From contig JAEYZG010000043.1 in NCBI GenBank assembly GCA_023428135.1, forward strand, positions 62,001-126,000: DNA of 64,000 nt, read 5' to 3'. Below the pieces are notes generated by a model. The model saw only the letters and a program-made list of their open reading frames with translations, had not been told where the DNA came from and did no database searches. Each line of letters starts with the position of its first letter. The first letter of the stretch is position 1. Below, piece by piece: positions 26,718 to 35,509 of this stretch. This DNA is from Bacteroidota bacterium (GTDB lineage: Bacteria > Bacteroidota > Bacteroidia > Cytophagales > Cytophagaceae). Position numbers and translations under genes: made by a program.

Positions 26718-27065
26718 ATGGAATCAATAGAATTAATTATAGAAGCTTTTCGTAAGTACTGCAAATCCCGTAATGTTAGACAGAGCAGTATAAAAGTAAA
26801 GGTATTGCTTAAGCTTTGGCTTGATCCTGTATGTGATAGTGCTGACAATATTTTTGTAGAACTTAAAAACACGGGTGTTAATTGTACGACTGCCAGCGTA
26901 TACAATGCGCTCAAGTGGCTGTTGGCCGAGGGATTTTTAATTAAGGATGTTTCTCTGCGAAAGGCTTTGTATTATTGCCAAAAGGAAGAGTGCATTACAC
27001 TACTTAATTTACCAGCGAAAACTCTTGATGTCTCTTTAAGCAAAGATGCTGTAATTGAAAATTAA
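26718..27065 (+). CDS. Fur-like winged-helix protein lacking the metal/dimerisation domain
   Basis: 115 residues. The first ~85 residues follow the Fur N-terminal DNA-binding domain: helix, then NIFVELKNTGVNCTTASVYNALKWL and AEGFLIK as recognition helix and wing, close to the consensus 'TVYR.L..L...GLI'. The C-terminal half of a normal Fur (about 60 more residues with the HHxHxxC metal sites) is missing; only about 30 unrelated residues follow. It may be a single-domain regulator or a truncated Fur. It is the last gene of the iron-linked unit, 20 bp before the converging amidase gene. Confidence 0.65.
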   Translation: MESIELIIEAFRKYCKSRNVRQSSIKVKVLLKLWLDPVCDSADNIFVELKNTGVNCTTASVYNALKWLLAEGFLIKDVSLRKALYYCQKEECITLLNLPAKTLDVSLSKDAVIEN

Positions 27066-27085
27066 TATCAATAAACGAAATTTTC

Positions 27086-28573
27086 TTACCTGACTTTCGG
27101 CATTTGCCATCCTCCATGAATCTTGTCAAGTAATTTAGCTGCAAGTATTATCGGGTAGTCCTCATTTCTGTTTCCTATGATCTGAACGGAAAGCGGTATG
27201 TTTTGTGCATTTAATCCCATTGGCACAGAAGAGGCAGGAAAATCAAGAGCGCTGAATAGAGTGGTGTAATTCCAGTCCAGAGGGCGCATTAAAGGCGTTT
27301 TATTCTTTGGCGCAACTCTTGGAAATACCGGCATAAGTATTAAAGCATTTTTACCCAGCAAACTTTCAAGTCGATGAGAAAGATCAATCCCTTTCCGGAT
27401 AATGTTCTTTATTTCCTTTTCTGAACGATGAAATACCTTTTCCCCAAGGCACATCATCAAACCAGGTAAGGTGATGTGACTTTTTCCAATTAATCTGTAT
27501 CCCAATTCTTTTATTAAGGAAAGAGATTTACCATTTCCGAATTCTTCATTCAGGGAATGTGGATTGGCATCCGTTAGTTCTGATTGCCAGATTTCAAAAG
27601 CATCATAGAACATTTTATTATCAAGATATTCAATATTTGCACCATGATCGCTGAATGTTTTCCCCGCAATTTCTACTGTATCAGAAATCTCTTTATCAGG
27701 ATAACTTGCAAAGTGTATATCCGGAGAGGGGCAGAGGTAAAAGGTATAATCACTCCAATCCGTTTTCAAAAAGTTGAGTTGAGCTTCTTCTGCATGAAAC
27801 TCCTTGTCGCTGGCGCCGGACATAATTTTAATGAGAGGAAACAGATCTTCAGATTTCCTGCATAAGGGCCCTATTACCAGATTATTTTTGATCTCGCTAT
27901 GATCCAGATTTTCTTGGTCTACTCGTTCACAAAATGCATGTCCTTTAATAGATATCAAGTGTGAGGTAGGTCTGTGCCCGAATACGCCACAAAAAGCTGC
28001 TGGCATTCTAATGGAGCCTGCAATATCGCTGCCTATTCCAAATGGAACCCCGCCTGCCCCAACTATTGCTCCCTCTCCACCGCTGCTTCCGCCCGAAGTT
28101 CTATCAGTATCATAAGGATTTTTAGTTCTGCCATATATTTTATTGTAACTCTCCATCCAGAAGTTACATTCAGGTGTGTTGGTTTGTCCAAGAATAATTG
28201 CTCCTTCTTGCTTAAGGTATTGAACAACCATGGAATCTTCTTCCGCAAGTTTGCTTTTCCTGAATACAGAACCGGCTGTTAGTGGATATCCTTGCATGGA
28301 AATGCTTTCTTTGACTGTCAGCGGAACGCCGCATAGAAGGCCGGTAGTGTCTCCTTTTAATACTTTTTCTTCTGCTTTACGAGCCTCCAAAAGTGCATCT
28401 TCAAATCGGAATGTAACAACTGCATTAATTTTACCATTTACATTTTCTATTCGTCTGATATGGGTATTGACGACTTCAACCGGTGAAACCTCTTTCCTCT
28501 TTATCATTCTGGAAAGTTCAAAAGCCCCTTTATTTAATAATTCTTCCATCGTACTAATTTCTTCCGGATGCAT
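27086..28573 (-). CDS. Amidase-signature family amidohydrolase
   Basis: 495 residues, a normal length for the family. The Ser-cisSer-Lys triad is visible: Lys in LTVKES (about residue 87), the cis-Ser in GGSSGGEG (about 162), and the nucleophile Ser in GSDIAGSIRMPA (about 184-188). Amidases of this group hydrolyse carboxamides such as fatty-acid amides, aryl amides or amino-acid amides; this one resembles the fatty-acid-amide-hydrolase-like branch. It has no signal peptide, so it is cytoplasmic. It ends just after the Fur-like gene and starts 188 bp from the end of the PKS operon. It reads on the same strand as the cluster but lies beyond its terminator, so it is probably not part of it. Confidence 0.88.
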   Translation of the reverse strand: MHPEEISTMEELLNKGAFELSRMIKRKEVSPVEVVNTHIRRIENVNGKINAVVTFRFEDALLEARKAEEKVLKGDTTGLLCGVPLTVKESISMQGYPLTAGSVFRKSKLAEEDSMVVQYLKQEGAIILGQTNTPECNFWMESYNKIYGRTKNPYDTDRTSGGSSGGEGAIVGAGGVPFGIGSDIAGSIRMPAAFCGVFGHRPTSHLISIKGHAFCERVDQENLDHSEIKNNLVIGPLCRKSEDLFPLIKIMSGASDKEFHAEEAQLNFLKTDWSDYTFYLCPSPDIHFASYPDKEISDTVEIAGKTFSDHGANIEYLDNKMFYDAFEIWQSELTDANPHSLNEEFGNGKSLSLIKELGYRLIGKSHITLPGLMMCLGEKVFHRSEKEIKNIIRKGIDLSHRLESLLGKNALILMPVFPRVAPKNKTPLMRPLDWNYTTLFSALDFPASSVPMGLNAQNIPLSVQIIGNRNEDYPIILAAKLLDKIHGGWQMPKVR

Positions 28574-28706
28574 TTTCTCGCCTTGAAAACATAAATATAA
28601 TTCATCTATGTTAACTTAAGGGCTAACGGTTTATAATCTTTAATGTTGGTTTATTCAAAAATATATCTATTAAGTCATAGTCAATATATTTTATGCTGAA
28701 AAGAAA

Positions 28707-28740
28707 GGCGGAGTCAGTAGCTTTCGCTATAGACTCCGCC
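28707..28740 (-). terminator. Strong terminator of the NRPS/PKS operon
   Basis: Arms GGCGGAGTC and GACTCCGCC, with a further internal pairing AGTAGC/GCTAT around a TTTC loop. On the minus strand it is followed by TTTCTTTT. It lies 21 bp after the stop of the last PKS gene. Confidence 0.8.
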
Positions 28741-28761
28741 GATAAAATTAATAATGAAAAT

Positions 28762-31700
28762 TTATCTTGTATGATTAATAGAATTAGTGAATTCTGCTAT
28801 CCACGAATGCAGGAAATTTTCTATTGTATAATTATTGTATCTGTTTGAAGAATAACGTATGATAAATTCCAGAAGATTGTCGCTTCCTTTGCGAACAATG
28901 CAGTCCAGTTGATTTTTCCTTTCCTGTTGAGGAGAGAAATATTCGTAACTGTTGTTCAGTATTATTTCTGTATTGTCTGTAAGAAGCTTTTGATAAGGCT
29001 GAAAATTCAGTCGTACACTGTTAAATAGCGCCCTTGGTTTGAACCCTGTTCCTTTGGCTTCCATATATGCTTTATTAAATGCTTCTGTCTGATTTCCCTC
29101 TTCAAGGTTAACTATCAAAGGGAGATCATATGCGAAGAAACCTGAAGAATTCATATATGTTCTATTGTGATTCGGGATACTCCTGCCGTGATAACGTATG
29201 TCCAGCGGGATCACGCTCATACTGGTCCATTTGCCAAGAGCGTTGACCAGTGCGGAGCCTATGCTGAAGAATAAATTGAATTTTTTATCTTCTATTTGTT
29301 CTGTTTGCAGAGTCAGTTTCATTTCTGCCTGATCAGAAAAAGTGTTTGATCCAAATGTATTATCAGCAGGGAGAATTAAACCAGGGGTAGTATCAGCAAT
29401 GCTGGTGAAACTGATTGTGCCATCATTGATGTTATCCAGATAATTAATATACGATTCAATAACTGTATTTTGCTCAGGATGGTAGCCGTTTAACAGTGCA
29501 ACCAAATTTTTCAGAAGGGTAATGCTGGTAATGCCATCCCCGTAAAAATGGTGATACTGAAAAACGCCACGATAGCTATCTATGCCTGTTCTAAAGATGG
29601 ATACAGCCAGTACTGGTCCTTCATATATACTAATCCTGCGCGGAATATCTTCTGTTTTTTGTTTGATAATAGATTCTTGATCCCTGGTATCCTGGAAGGA
29701 AATATCTTCAAATTGAATCAATGTTTGTTGACTTGAATTTTGATTCCATTGAAGCAATCCTTCCTCTTTTTTAAAGATTCGCTGGAATAGAGGGTGTAGT
29801 TCTATTAGTTGTCCTACAGCCTTCCCAAGTGCTTCACTATCGAGGACTTTTTCATTTTTAAGAGAAAAGGAAAATTCATGATTTAATACCCATTTATCTT
29901 CAATAGGATTTAGATTGAGAAACTCCTTCTGCACTGGGCTTAGTTCAAGGTCCTGTGCTATATCGTATCCAAGTCCGGATGCGAATTTTTTTGTTTCTGC
30001 ATTTAAATCCGGAAGTACCTTATATGCAGACTTCCAAGAGGAAGAGAATTCTTTTTTTACCGAATCATGTTTAAGAAAATTCGGATCTCCAACGCTCATA
30101 GAGTTATCATGCAAACCTTTGATAAGTTTGTTGCCTTCATAGGGGTAGAGCATTGACTCTTCAAATGGAATCTGTAGAAAATCGGTAATGGCAGTAAGCG
30201 TTGCTTTAGGGTTGGCAATCAGATCTTCGTAATAGACAGTTATGGCTTTTCCAGCCGGAATCTCAGAGATAAAATCGACAATATTTTTATTGAAGTCATA
30301 CCATATTTTCTCTGCATTTTTGTCCGGATCAGTTTCATTACCCGGAATAAATTTATGAAATCTGTTCCTTACAATAGATTCCATAACTGCATAAGGATGC
30401 CTTACAAGGAACACATACCTGGCGTTAGCAAACTGTTTCTCAGCCTTCCTTAATACATTAATGTCAGAAGCATAACTTGGTGATTTATCTACCAGCATCA
30501 TATCATCCGTCATTTCCTGAATGCTCCTGTACATCTCTTTCACCGGAAGGCTTTTTAGCTCCTCTTGCTCCAGCCAGGATTTAGCTTCCTCAATACTTAT
30601 ATTTTTTAGTGTTTTTATTGTTTCAATTAATCCGTCTCCAAAGCCACTGTTACCTAGCAGCAATTTTCTTTCTTTCAGATTGGAGAAATTAAGAAGATGC
30701 AATTCAGGAGGAGCAAACAGCTTTGAGTTACCCATAAGCATTGCTCTCAAAAGCGTGGAGCCTGATCTGGGTGTGGAAAGTAGGAATACTGTGGGTTTGG
30801 TAAGTTTAGCTCCTTCTTCATCTGCTGAATGAGAAGTCAGATTTAACTTCAATTCTGTTTTTGCTACTGTTGTTTGTCCAGTACTTTCCTTTTGCAGGTA
30901 TGCACTTAGTTTGTCGATAGAATCATATTGAAGGATTTCATTAACATAAACAGGCATATTAAGTTTCTGCTCTATTTTTTTTACTAATGTCATTCCAAGT
31001 ATAGAATCCAGTCCATATTCCATAAGGGATATACCAGAGTTGATCTCTACAGGGTTTTTCTTTAGTAATGCAGAAATTTCTTGTATTAAAAACTCTTTGA
31101 TATCAGAGCTTTTAGTAGTTGTAGTTTGTTCTGTTTGCTTGCTTTCTTTATTTTCTGAAATAAGGCCTTTCAGAACTTGCTCTCTTGAAGGTGATGCGCT
31201 CAGCCAATGAGAGGTTTTTTTAAGCGGGAAGGTAGGTAAGGATAATTTATTGACAGATTTTTCATAAAGTAACTTCCAGTCTACTGATTTACCCTGTTGC
31301 CATAGGTTTGATAGCTCCTTATAGTTTCCTGATTTAATATAGGAATCAGCTAATTCTTTTCCTGTGTCTTTTGATAGAGGGGATTCATTTTCCACTGCTT
31401 TGGGCGATTCGATGAGCGACTTTTGGAGAAACAGAAGGATCTCTCTTTGAAGGTCATCAATGGTTGAAACTGTAAAAGACTGTCTGTATTCATGAGCTGT
31501 ACGGCCTGTCTGAAGGGTATAGGCAATGCTGTTAAGGTCTGCATTGGTTAGAGGAGTCTCTTTCAGATATTGCAAGAAACCGTTGAGGTAATCTATGAGC
31601 TGTCCTGCAGAAGGTGCAGAAAATGGTAGTATGGAAACTTTACCTGTCTGAACCGGAGAAGAACTTTTTTGAATAAATTCTTCCAGTACAACATGTGCAT

Positions 31701-34700
31701 TGGTTCCACCAAATCCGAATGAACTTAAACCTGCCCTTCTCGGGGTGTCTGCATCTGCCTTAGGCCAGTCTCTTGTTTTCTGTACTATGTAGAATGGTGA
31801 GTTATTAAGATTGATAAATGGATTGATTTCCTGAATGTGCAATGATGCGGGAATTTTTTTGTGCTTCAGCGCCATCAGTACTTTAATCAAACCAGCCATG
31901 CCAGCTGCAGCCTCCAGATGTCCAATATTACTTTTTACTGCTCCGATTCCACAATGGTCTATACCGGGAGCAGAAACGTTCTGATCTTTTTGAAGAGTTC
32001 GGAATGCTCGCTTTAGTCCTTCAATTTCTACAGGATCTCCCAAAGCAGTTCCGGTTCCATGTGCTTCTATATAATTGATGCTGTTGATATCGCATCCTGC
32101 TCTTCTGACAGCCTGAGTAATTACATCCGCCTGAAGTGTAGGATTTGGTGCAGTGAGGCTGTTACCTCTTCCTCCATGATTAACACTGGTACCTTTTATA
32201 ATTCCATGGATTACATCACCATCTGCAATAGCCAGGTTTAATGGTTTGAGAAATACAGAACCAACTCCTTCACCTCTTGCATATCCGTTTGCACTTTTGT
32301 CAAATGTCTTGCAACGTCCGTCTTTCCCTAGTATACCTGTTTTCCCAAAGGCAAGAATAGCAAGGGGAGATAAAACAAGGTTCACTCCTCCGACAATGGC
32401 CTGTGTGCAGTCTCCATTATGAATAGCCTGTACAGCTCTGTTTAATGCAACCAGGCTACTGGAACAGGCCGTATCAATGGCTTCGCTTGGACCATGTATG
32501 TTTAGCCAGTATGACACTCTGTTCGGAAGAATACTGTGCGCTAATCCGGTTGAATGCTGAGGTTCTACATCAACTCCGTTTATGATAAGCAATTCATGAT
32601 AGTCTCTAGTGGAAACCGCAGCAAAAACTCCGGTTTTTGTTCCCGATAATGATTGTGGTGTATAACCTGCATCCTGAATACATTTCCATACAGACTCCAG
32701 AAATAGTCTTTGTTGAGGATCTATGACTTCAGCTTCTCGACTAGAAATTTTGAAATAGTCAGAGTCAAACTTGTCTACATGATCAATATATCCTCCGGCT
32801 AGCATGAAATCTTCTTCTGAGTCACAGTTTAACAGGCCTGAAATAACTTTCCACCATTTTAATCTGTCTTCCGGAGTTTGTGTTACCATATCTTTTTCGG
32901 TTTCCAGATTTTTCCAGAATACATGTACATCAGGTGATTGAGGGAATCTTCCGTCCATTCCGACAATAGCTATATCCTTTGTGTTTTTATCAATTGCCGG
33001 AGGATTTAACTGATTTATAGAAACACTTTTTTGATGATTGTTTAAAATTCCTGAAGTAGGATCTATTTTTTCCGGGCCTTCATCTGAAGGGGAGGGAGAT
33101 AAGTATTTAAGGATATTGGAATAAATGTCATTAAGGTTTCTGACATTGGTGATTACAAATGCTGGGATTCTCAGGCGATAGTCCTTGTTTACAAATTCCA
33201 GTAGCTTGGTAAGCTCCATTGAAATATCACCGTAACCTAGTTCAGCAGACTGATCTTCCTGAGTTGAGCTTTTTATCTCTGACCATCTTGTTTTAAGGTA
33301 ATCTAGTGTGGGAGCTCCGGTGTTTATTTCACTTTCGATGCGTATTTGATTAATTGAGGCATTACCAGAAGCGACTTGGGTAGGAGCTGATGGCCTTCCT
33401 GAGCTTATTTTACCCAGAAGTTTTTCTAGCTTATCTTTCTGGCCTTTAATAATACATACCTGACTGTTATCGGATGCCAATACTCTGTCAAAAGCGAATA
33501 ATCCGTCTTTATTACTTAGAAGGAATAGTCCAAATGATTTTTCCATCATATCAATTACAATCTGATGAGGCATCATTCCACCGCTTTCCCAGAGTGGCCA
33601 GTTTATTGATATGCTTTTACCCTTTTTCTGACCTTTTTCTGATGCCATTTGTCGCTGACGCAAATAACCATCCATAAAACCATTTGCGGTTGCGTAATCC
33701 GTTTGGCCTCTGTTCCCAATAAAAGAACTTATAGAGGAAAAGCCTGTAAAGAAATCCAGAGGTTGATCATCAACTGACTTATCAAGATTAATAAGGCCAA
33801 CGATTTTGGCATCAAGTACATTTTTTAACTGTTCTTCTTTTTTCGCAAGGAAAGATCCGTCTTCAATAATGCCCGCTGCATGAATCACACCTCTCACAGG
33901 ACCGTACAATGCGCTCACCTCTTTGACAATTTCCCTCAGGTGACTTCCGTTTTTAACATCACAAGACCTGTAGACGATATTTCCCGGGTTACCTGTTACT
34001 TTTACACCTGTTAACTGTGGTTTACGTCCTAAAAGTATTACCGTACATCTTGCCCTGGAAGCTATATGAGTGGCTAAGAGTTGTCCCAGTTTGCCTGATC
34101 CTCCAGAAATAAGGTAAGAACTGTTGTCTTTTATTTCTATACCGGAAGAACTTGTATTAAATTCATCGTCGGTAATATTAAGCTGATAAGTCCCTGTTTT
34201 TGTTTTAACAGTACATTTTTCTTCACTGAAAAAAGTTTGTCTTTTAATCCATTCAAGGCTCTTCATACTGAAAGAATCAATGCCTGTAACATTTCCTTTA
34301 ACATAAGGTATTTCAGCGCTTACAGATCTCATAAGCCCTCTGAATGCAAATAGCAATGGAGAGCTAAACGGATCTGTCGATTCTATAACTATGGTAATGG
34401 AATATTGACTCTTTTTCCTGATTACAGACATTTTTTTTACAATATTCTGTATACTCAGGTATCCGCTTTCCACAAGACTTGCTGCATTAGCAGCTTGTGA
34501 TATGATAGCATGATCTTCATTGATATAAAGAATAAAATTATAGGGAGTAGCCTCTTCCAGAGTAATATCTGAGGACTCTTGTTTTGAAGCAGGAATATTT
34601 ATACCTGCAAATGTTTTTCTGTACAGATGCTTTTTTATCTCGCTGAAATCATTTTCCTGTAGCAGGATAATTTGATTATTAGTATTATTTAATGATTCCT

Positions 34701-35502
34701 GTGGAATTATCTTTTCCCATTGTAATGTAAAAGCATGTAAATTTTCTACTTGCTGAGGAGCTTGATAATTGATTTTTTCAAAGTCAATATTTGGCTCTGG
34801 CAAGCGAATAGCAGGAGCGGATGATGATGATGTCTTAAGTACCTCTGTTGCAGGTTTGCTTGAAGCAAAGTATTGCTCGAACTCTTGTTTAAACTCTTTT
34901 GCGAAATAATCAACAATGCTGGAAAGATTTTGATATTCAAAGAAAACAGTTGGATATAAAGTTATTTTAATATCCTTTTCAAATTCTTCTGCAAGGCTTA
35001 CGAGAGAGGAAGAGCCTAATCCAATGTCAAGCAGATTTTCCTCCATGCTTATCTGGTCTGGATGGATCTCCAAAACAGGTGCAATACGCTGTTTTAGAAA
35101 GTCAGAAATTCTTTCATGCAGCCCGGTAATTTCTTCATGATCTGCCACAGGCGCTATCAGCGCAGAGCCTTGCGTGTGTGATGAGTGATATTTTACTATT
35201 TTATCAGAAAACTCTGATGAGAAATATCCAATAATTTCCTGAAGTGTTTTGTATTCAAAAAAAACTGTTGGATAGAGTTTAATCTCTAATTCCTGTTCAA
35301 ATTCTTCTGCAATTTTAATTACTATAGAAGAATCTAGTCCCATGTCCAGTAGATTTTCAGTGAGATCCAGATGTTCGGGATCTGTTTGAAATTTTTCAGC
35401 GAACTTGGATAGTATGTATTCTTTTACCAACAGACTTGCATCTGATAATGCAGAATTTCCATTAGGCTGCTTTTTTGTGTTATATGAATTTATTAGTTCC
35501 AT
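28762..35502 (-). CDS. Trans-AT PKS: ACP-ACP-KR-(ACP-like)-KS-ACP-sulfotransferase-condensation
   Basis: 2246 residues. In order: two ACPs (GLDSS about 56, GLGSS about 160); KR about 400-660 with GGSGKLG (about 465) and catalytic Ser/Tyr in FSSISSF and TDYATANGF; an ACP-like helical domain about 720-790 that reads LGYGDIS where the Ser should be; KS about 844-1270 with DTACSSS (Cys about 1012), EAHGTGT and NIGHLE intact; ACP about 1465-1535 (YGLDSI, about 1500); a PAPS sulfotransferase about 1570-1850 with STPRSGST and VRHPYAVMESIVRN; and a condensation-type domain about 1875-2246 with HHFYGDG (about 1984). There is no AT, TE or reductase exit. It starts 7 bp after the previous PKS and completes the split module begun by that protein's last KS. 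It is the end of the assembly line. The ST resembles CurM/olefin-synthase enzymes. Confidence 0.85.
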   Translation of the reverse strand: MELINSYNTKKQPNGNSALSDASLLVKEYILSKFAEKFQTDPEHLDLTENLLDMGLDSSIVIKIAEEFEQELEIKLYPTVFFEYKTLQEIIGYFSSEFSDKIVKYHSSHTQGSALIAPVADHEEITGLHERISDFLKQRIAPVLEIHPDQISMEENLLDIGLGSSSLVSLAEEFEKDIKITLYPTVFFEYQNLSSIVDYFAKEFKQEFEQYFASSKPATEVLKTSSSSAPAIRLPEPNIDFEKINYQAPQQVENLHAFTLQWEKIIPQESLNNTNNQIILLQENDFSEIKKHLYRKTFAGINIPASKQESSDITLEEATPYNFILYINEDHAIISQAANAASLVESGYLSIQNIVKKMSVIRKKSQYSITIVIESTDPFSSPLLFAFRGLMRSVSAEIPYVKGNVTGIDSFSMKSLEWIKRQTFFSEEKCTVKTKTGTYQLNITDDEFNTSSSGIEIKDNSSYLISGGSGKLGQLLATHIASRARCTVILLGRKPQLTGVKVTGNPGNIVYRSCDVKNGSHLREIVKEVSALYGPVRGVIHAAGIIEDGSFLAKKEEQLKNVLDAKIVGLINLDKSVDDQPLDFFTGFSSISSFIGNRGQTDYATANGFMDGYLRQRQMASEKGQKKGKSISINWPLWESGGMMPHQIVIDMMEKSFGLFLLSNKDGLFAFDRVLASDNSQVCIIKGQKDKLEKLLGKISSGRPSAPTQVASGNASINQIRIESEINTGAPTLDYLKTRWSEIKSSTQEDQSAELGYGDISMELTKLLEFVNKDYRLRIPAFVITNVRNLNDIYSNILKYLSPSPSDEGPEKIDPTSGILNNHQKSVSINQLNPPAIDKNTKDIAIVGMDGRFPQSPDVHVFWKNLETEKDMVTQTPEDRLKWWKVISGLLNCDSEEDFMLAGGYIDHVDKFDSDYFKISSREAEVIDPQQRLFLESVWKCIQDAGYTPQSLSGTKTGVFAAVSTRDYHELLIINGVDVEPQHSTGLAHSILPNRVSYWLNIHGPSEAIDTACSSSLVALNRAVQAIHNGDCTQAIVGGVNLVLSPLAILAFGKTGILGKDGRCKTFDKSANGYARGEGVGSVFLKPLNLAIADGDVIHGIIKGTSVNHGGRGNSLTAPNPTLQADVITQAVRRAGCDINSINYIEAHGTGTALGDPVEIEGLKRAFRTLQKDQNVSAPGIDHCGIGAVKSNIGHLEAAAGMAGLIKVLMALKHKKIPASLHIQEINPFINLNNSPFYIVQKTRDWPKADADTPRRAGLSSFGFGGTNAHVVLEEFIQKSSSPVQTGKVSILPFSAPSAGQLIDYLNGFLQYLKETPLTNADLNSIAYTLQTGRTAHEYRQSFTVSTIDDLQREILLFLQKSLIESPKAVENESPLSKDTGKELADSYIKSGNYKELSNLWQQGKSVDWKLLYEKSVNKLSLPTFPLKKTSHWLSASPSREQVLKGLISENKESKQTEQTTTTKSSDIKEFLIQEISALLKKNPVEINSGISLMEYGLDSILGMTLVKKIEQKLNMPVYVNEILQYDSIDKLSAYLQKESTGQTTVAKTELKLNLTSHSADEEGAKLTKPTVFLLSTPRSGSTLLRAMLMGNSKLFAPPELHLLNFSNLKERKLLLGNSGFGDGLIETIKTLKNISIEEAKSWLEQEELKSLPVKEMYRSIQEMTDDMMLVDKSPSYASDINVLRKAEKQFANARYVFLVRHPYAVMESIVRNRFHKFIPGNETDPDKNAEKIWYDFNKNIVDFISEIPAGKAITVYYEDLIANPKATLTAITDFLQIPFEESMLYPYEGNKLIKGLHDNSMSVGDPNFLKHDSVKKEFSSSWKSAYKVLPDLNAETKKFASGLGYDIAQDLELSPVQKEFLNLNPIEDKWVLNHEFSFSLKNEKVLDSEALGKAVGQLIELHPLFQRIFKKEEGLLQWNQNSSQQTLIQFEDISFQDTRDQESIIKQKTEDIPRRISIYEGPVLAVSIFRTGIDSYRGVFQYHHFYGDGITSITLLKNLVALLNGYHPEQNTVIESYINYLDNINDGTISFTSIADTTPGLILPADNTFGSNTFSDQAEMKLTLQTEQIEDKKFNLFFSIGSALVNALGKWTSMSVIPLDIRYHGRSIPNHNRTYMNSSGFFAYDLPLIVNLEEGNQTEAFNKAYMEAKGTGFKPRALFNSVRLNFQPYQKLLTDNTEIILNNSYEYFSPQQERKNQLDCIVRKGSDNLLEFIIRYSSNRYNNYTIENFLHSWIAEFTNSINHTR

Positions 35503-35509
35503 AGCTGTA

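Noticed and set aside
27086..28573. Amidase as part of the NRPS/PKS operon
   Set aside because: It lies beyond the strong terminator at 28707-28740 and has a 188-bp gap; a role in product hydrolysis is possible but unsupported.
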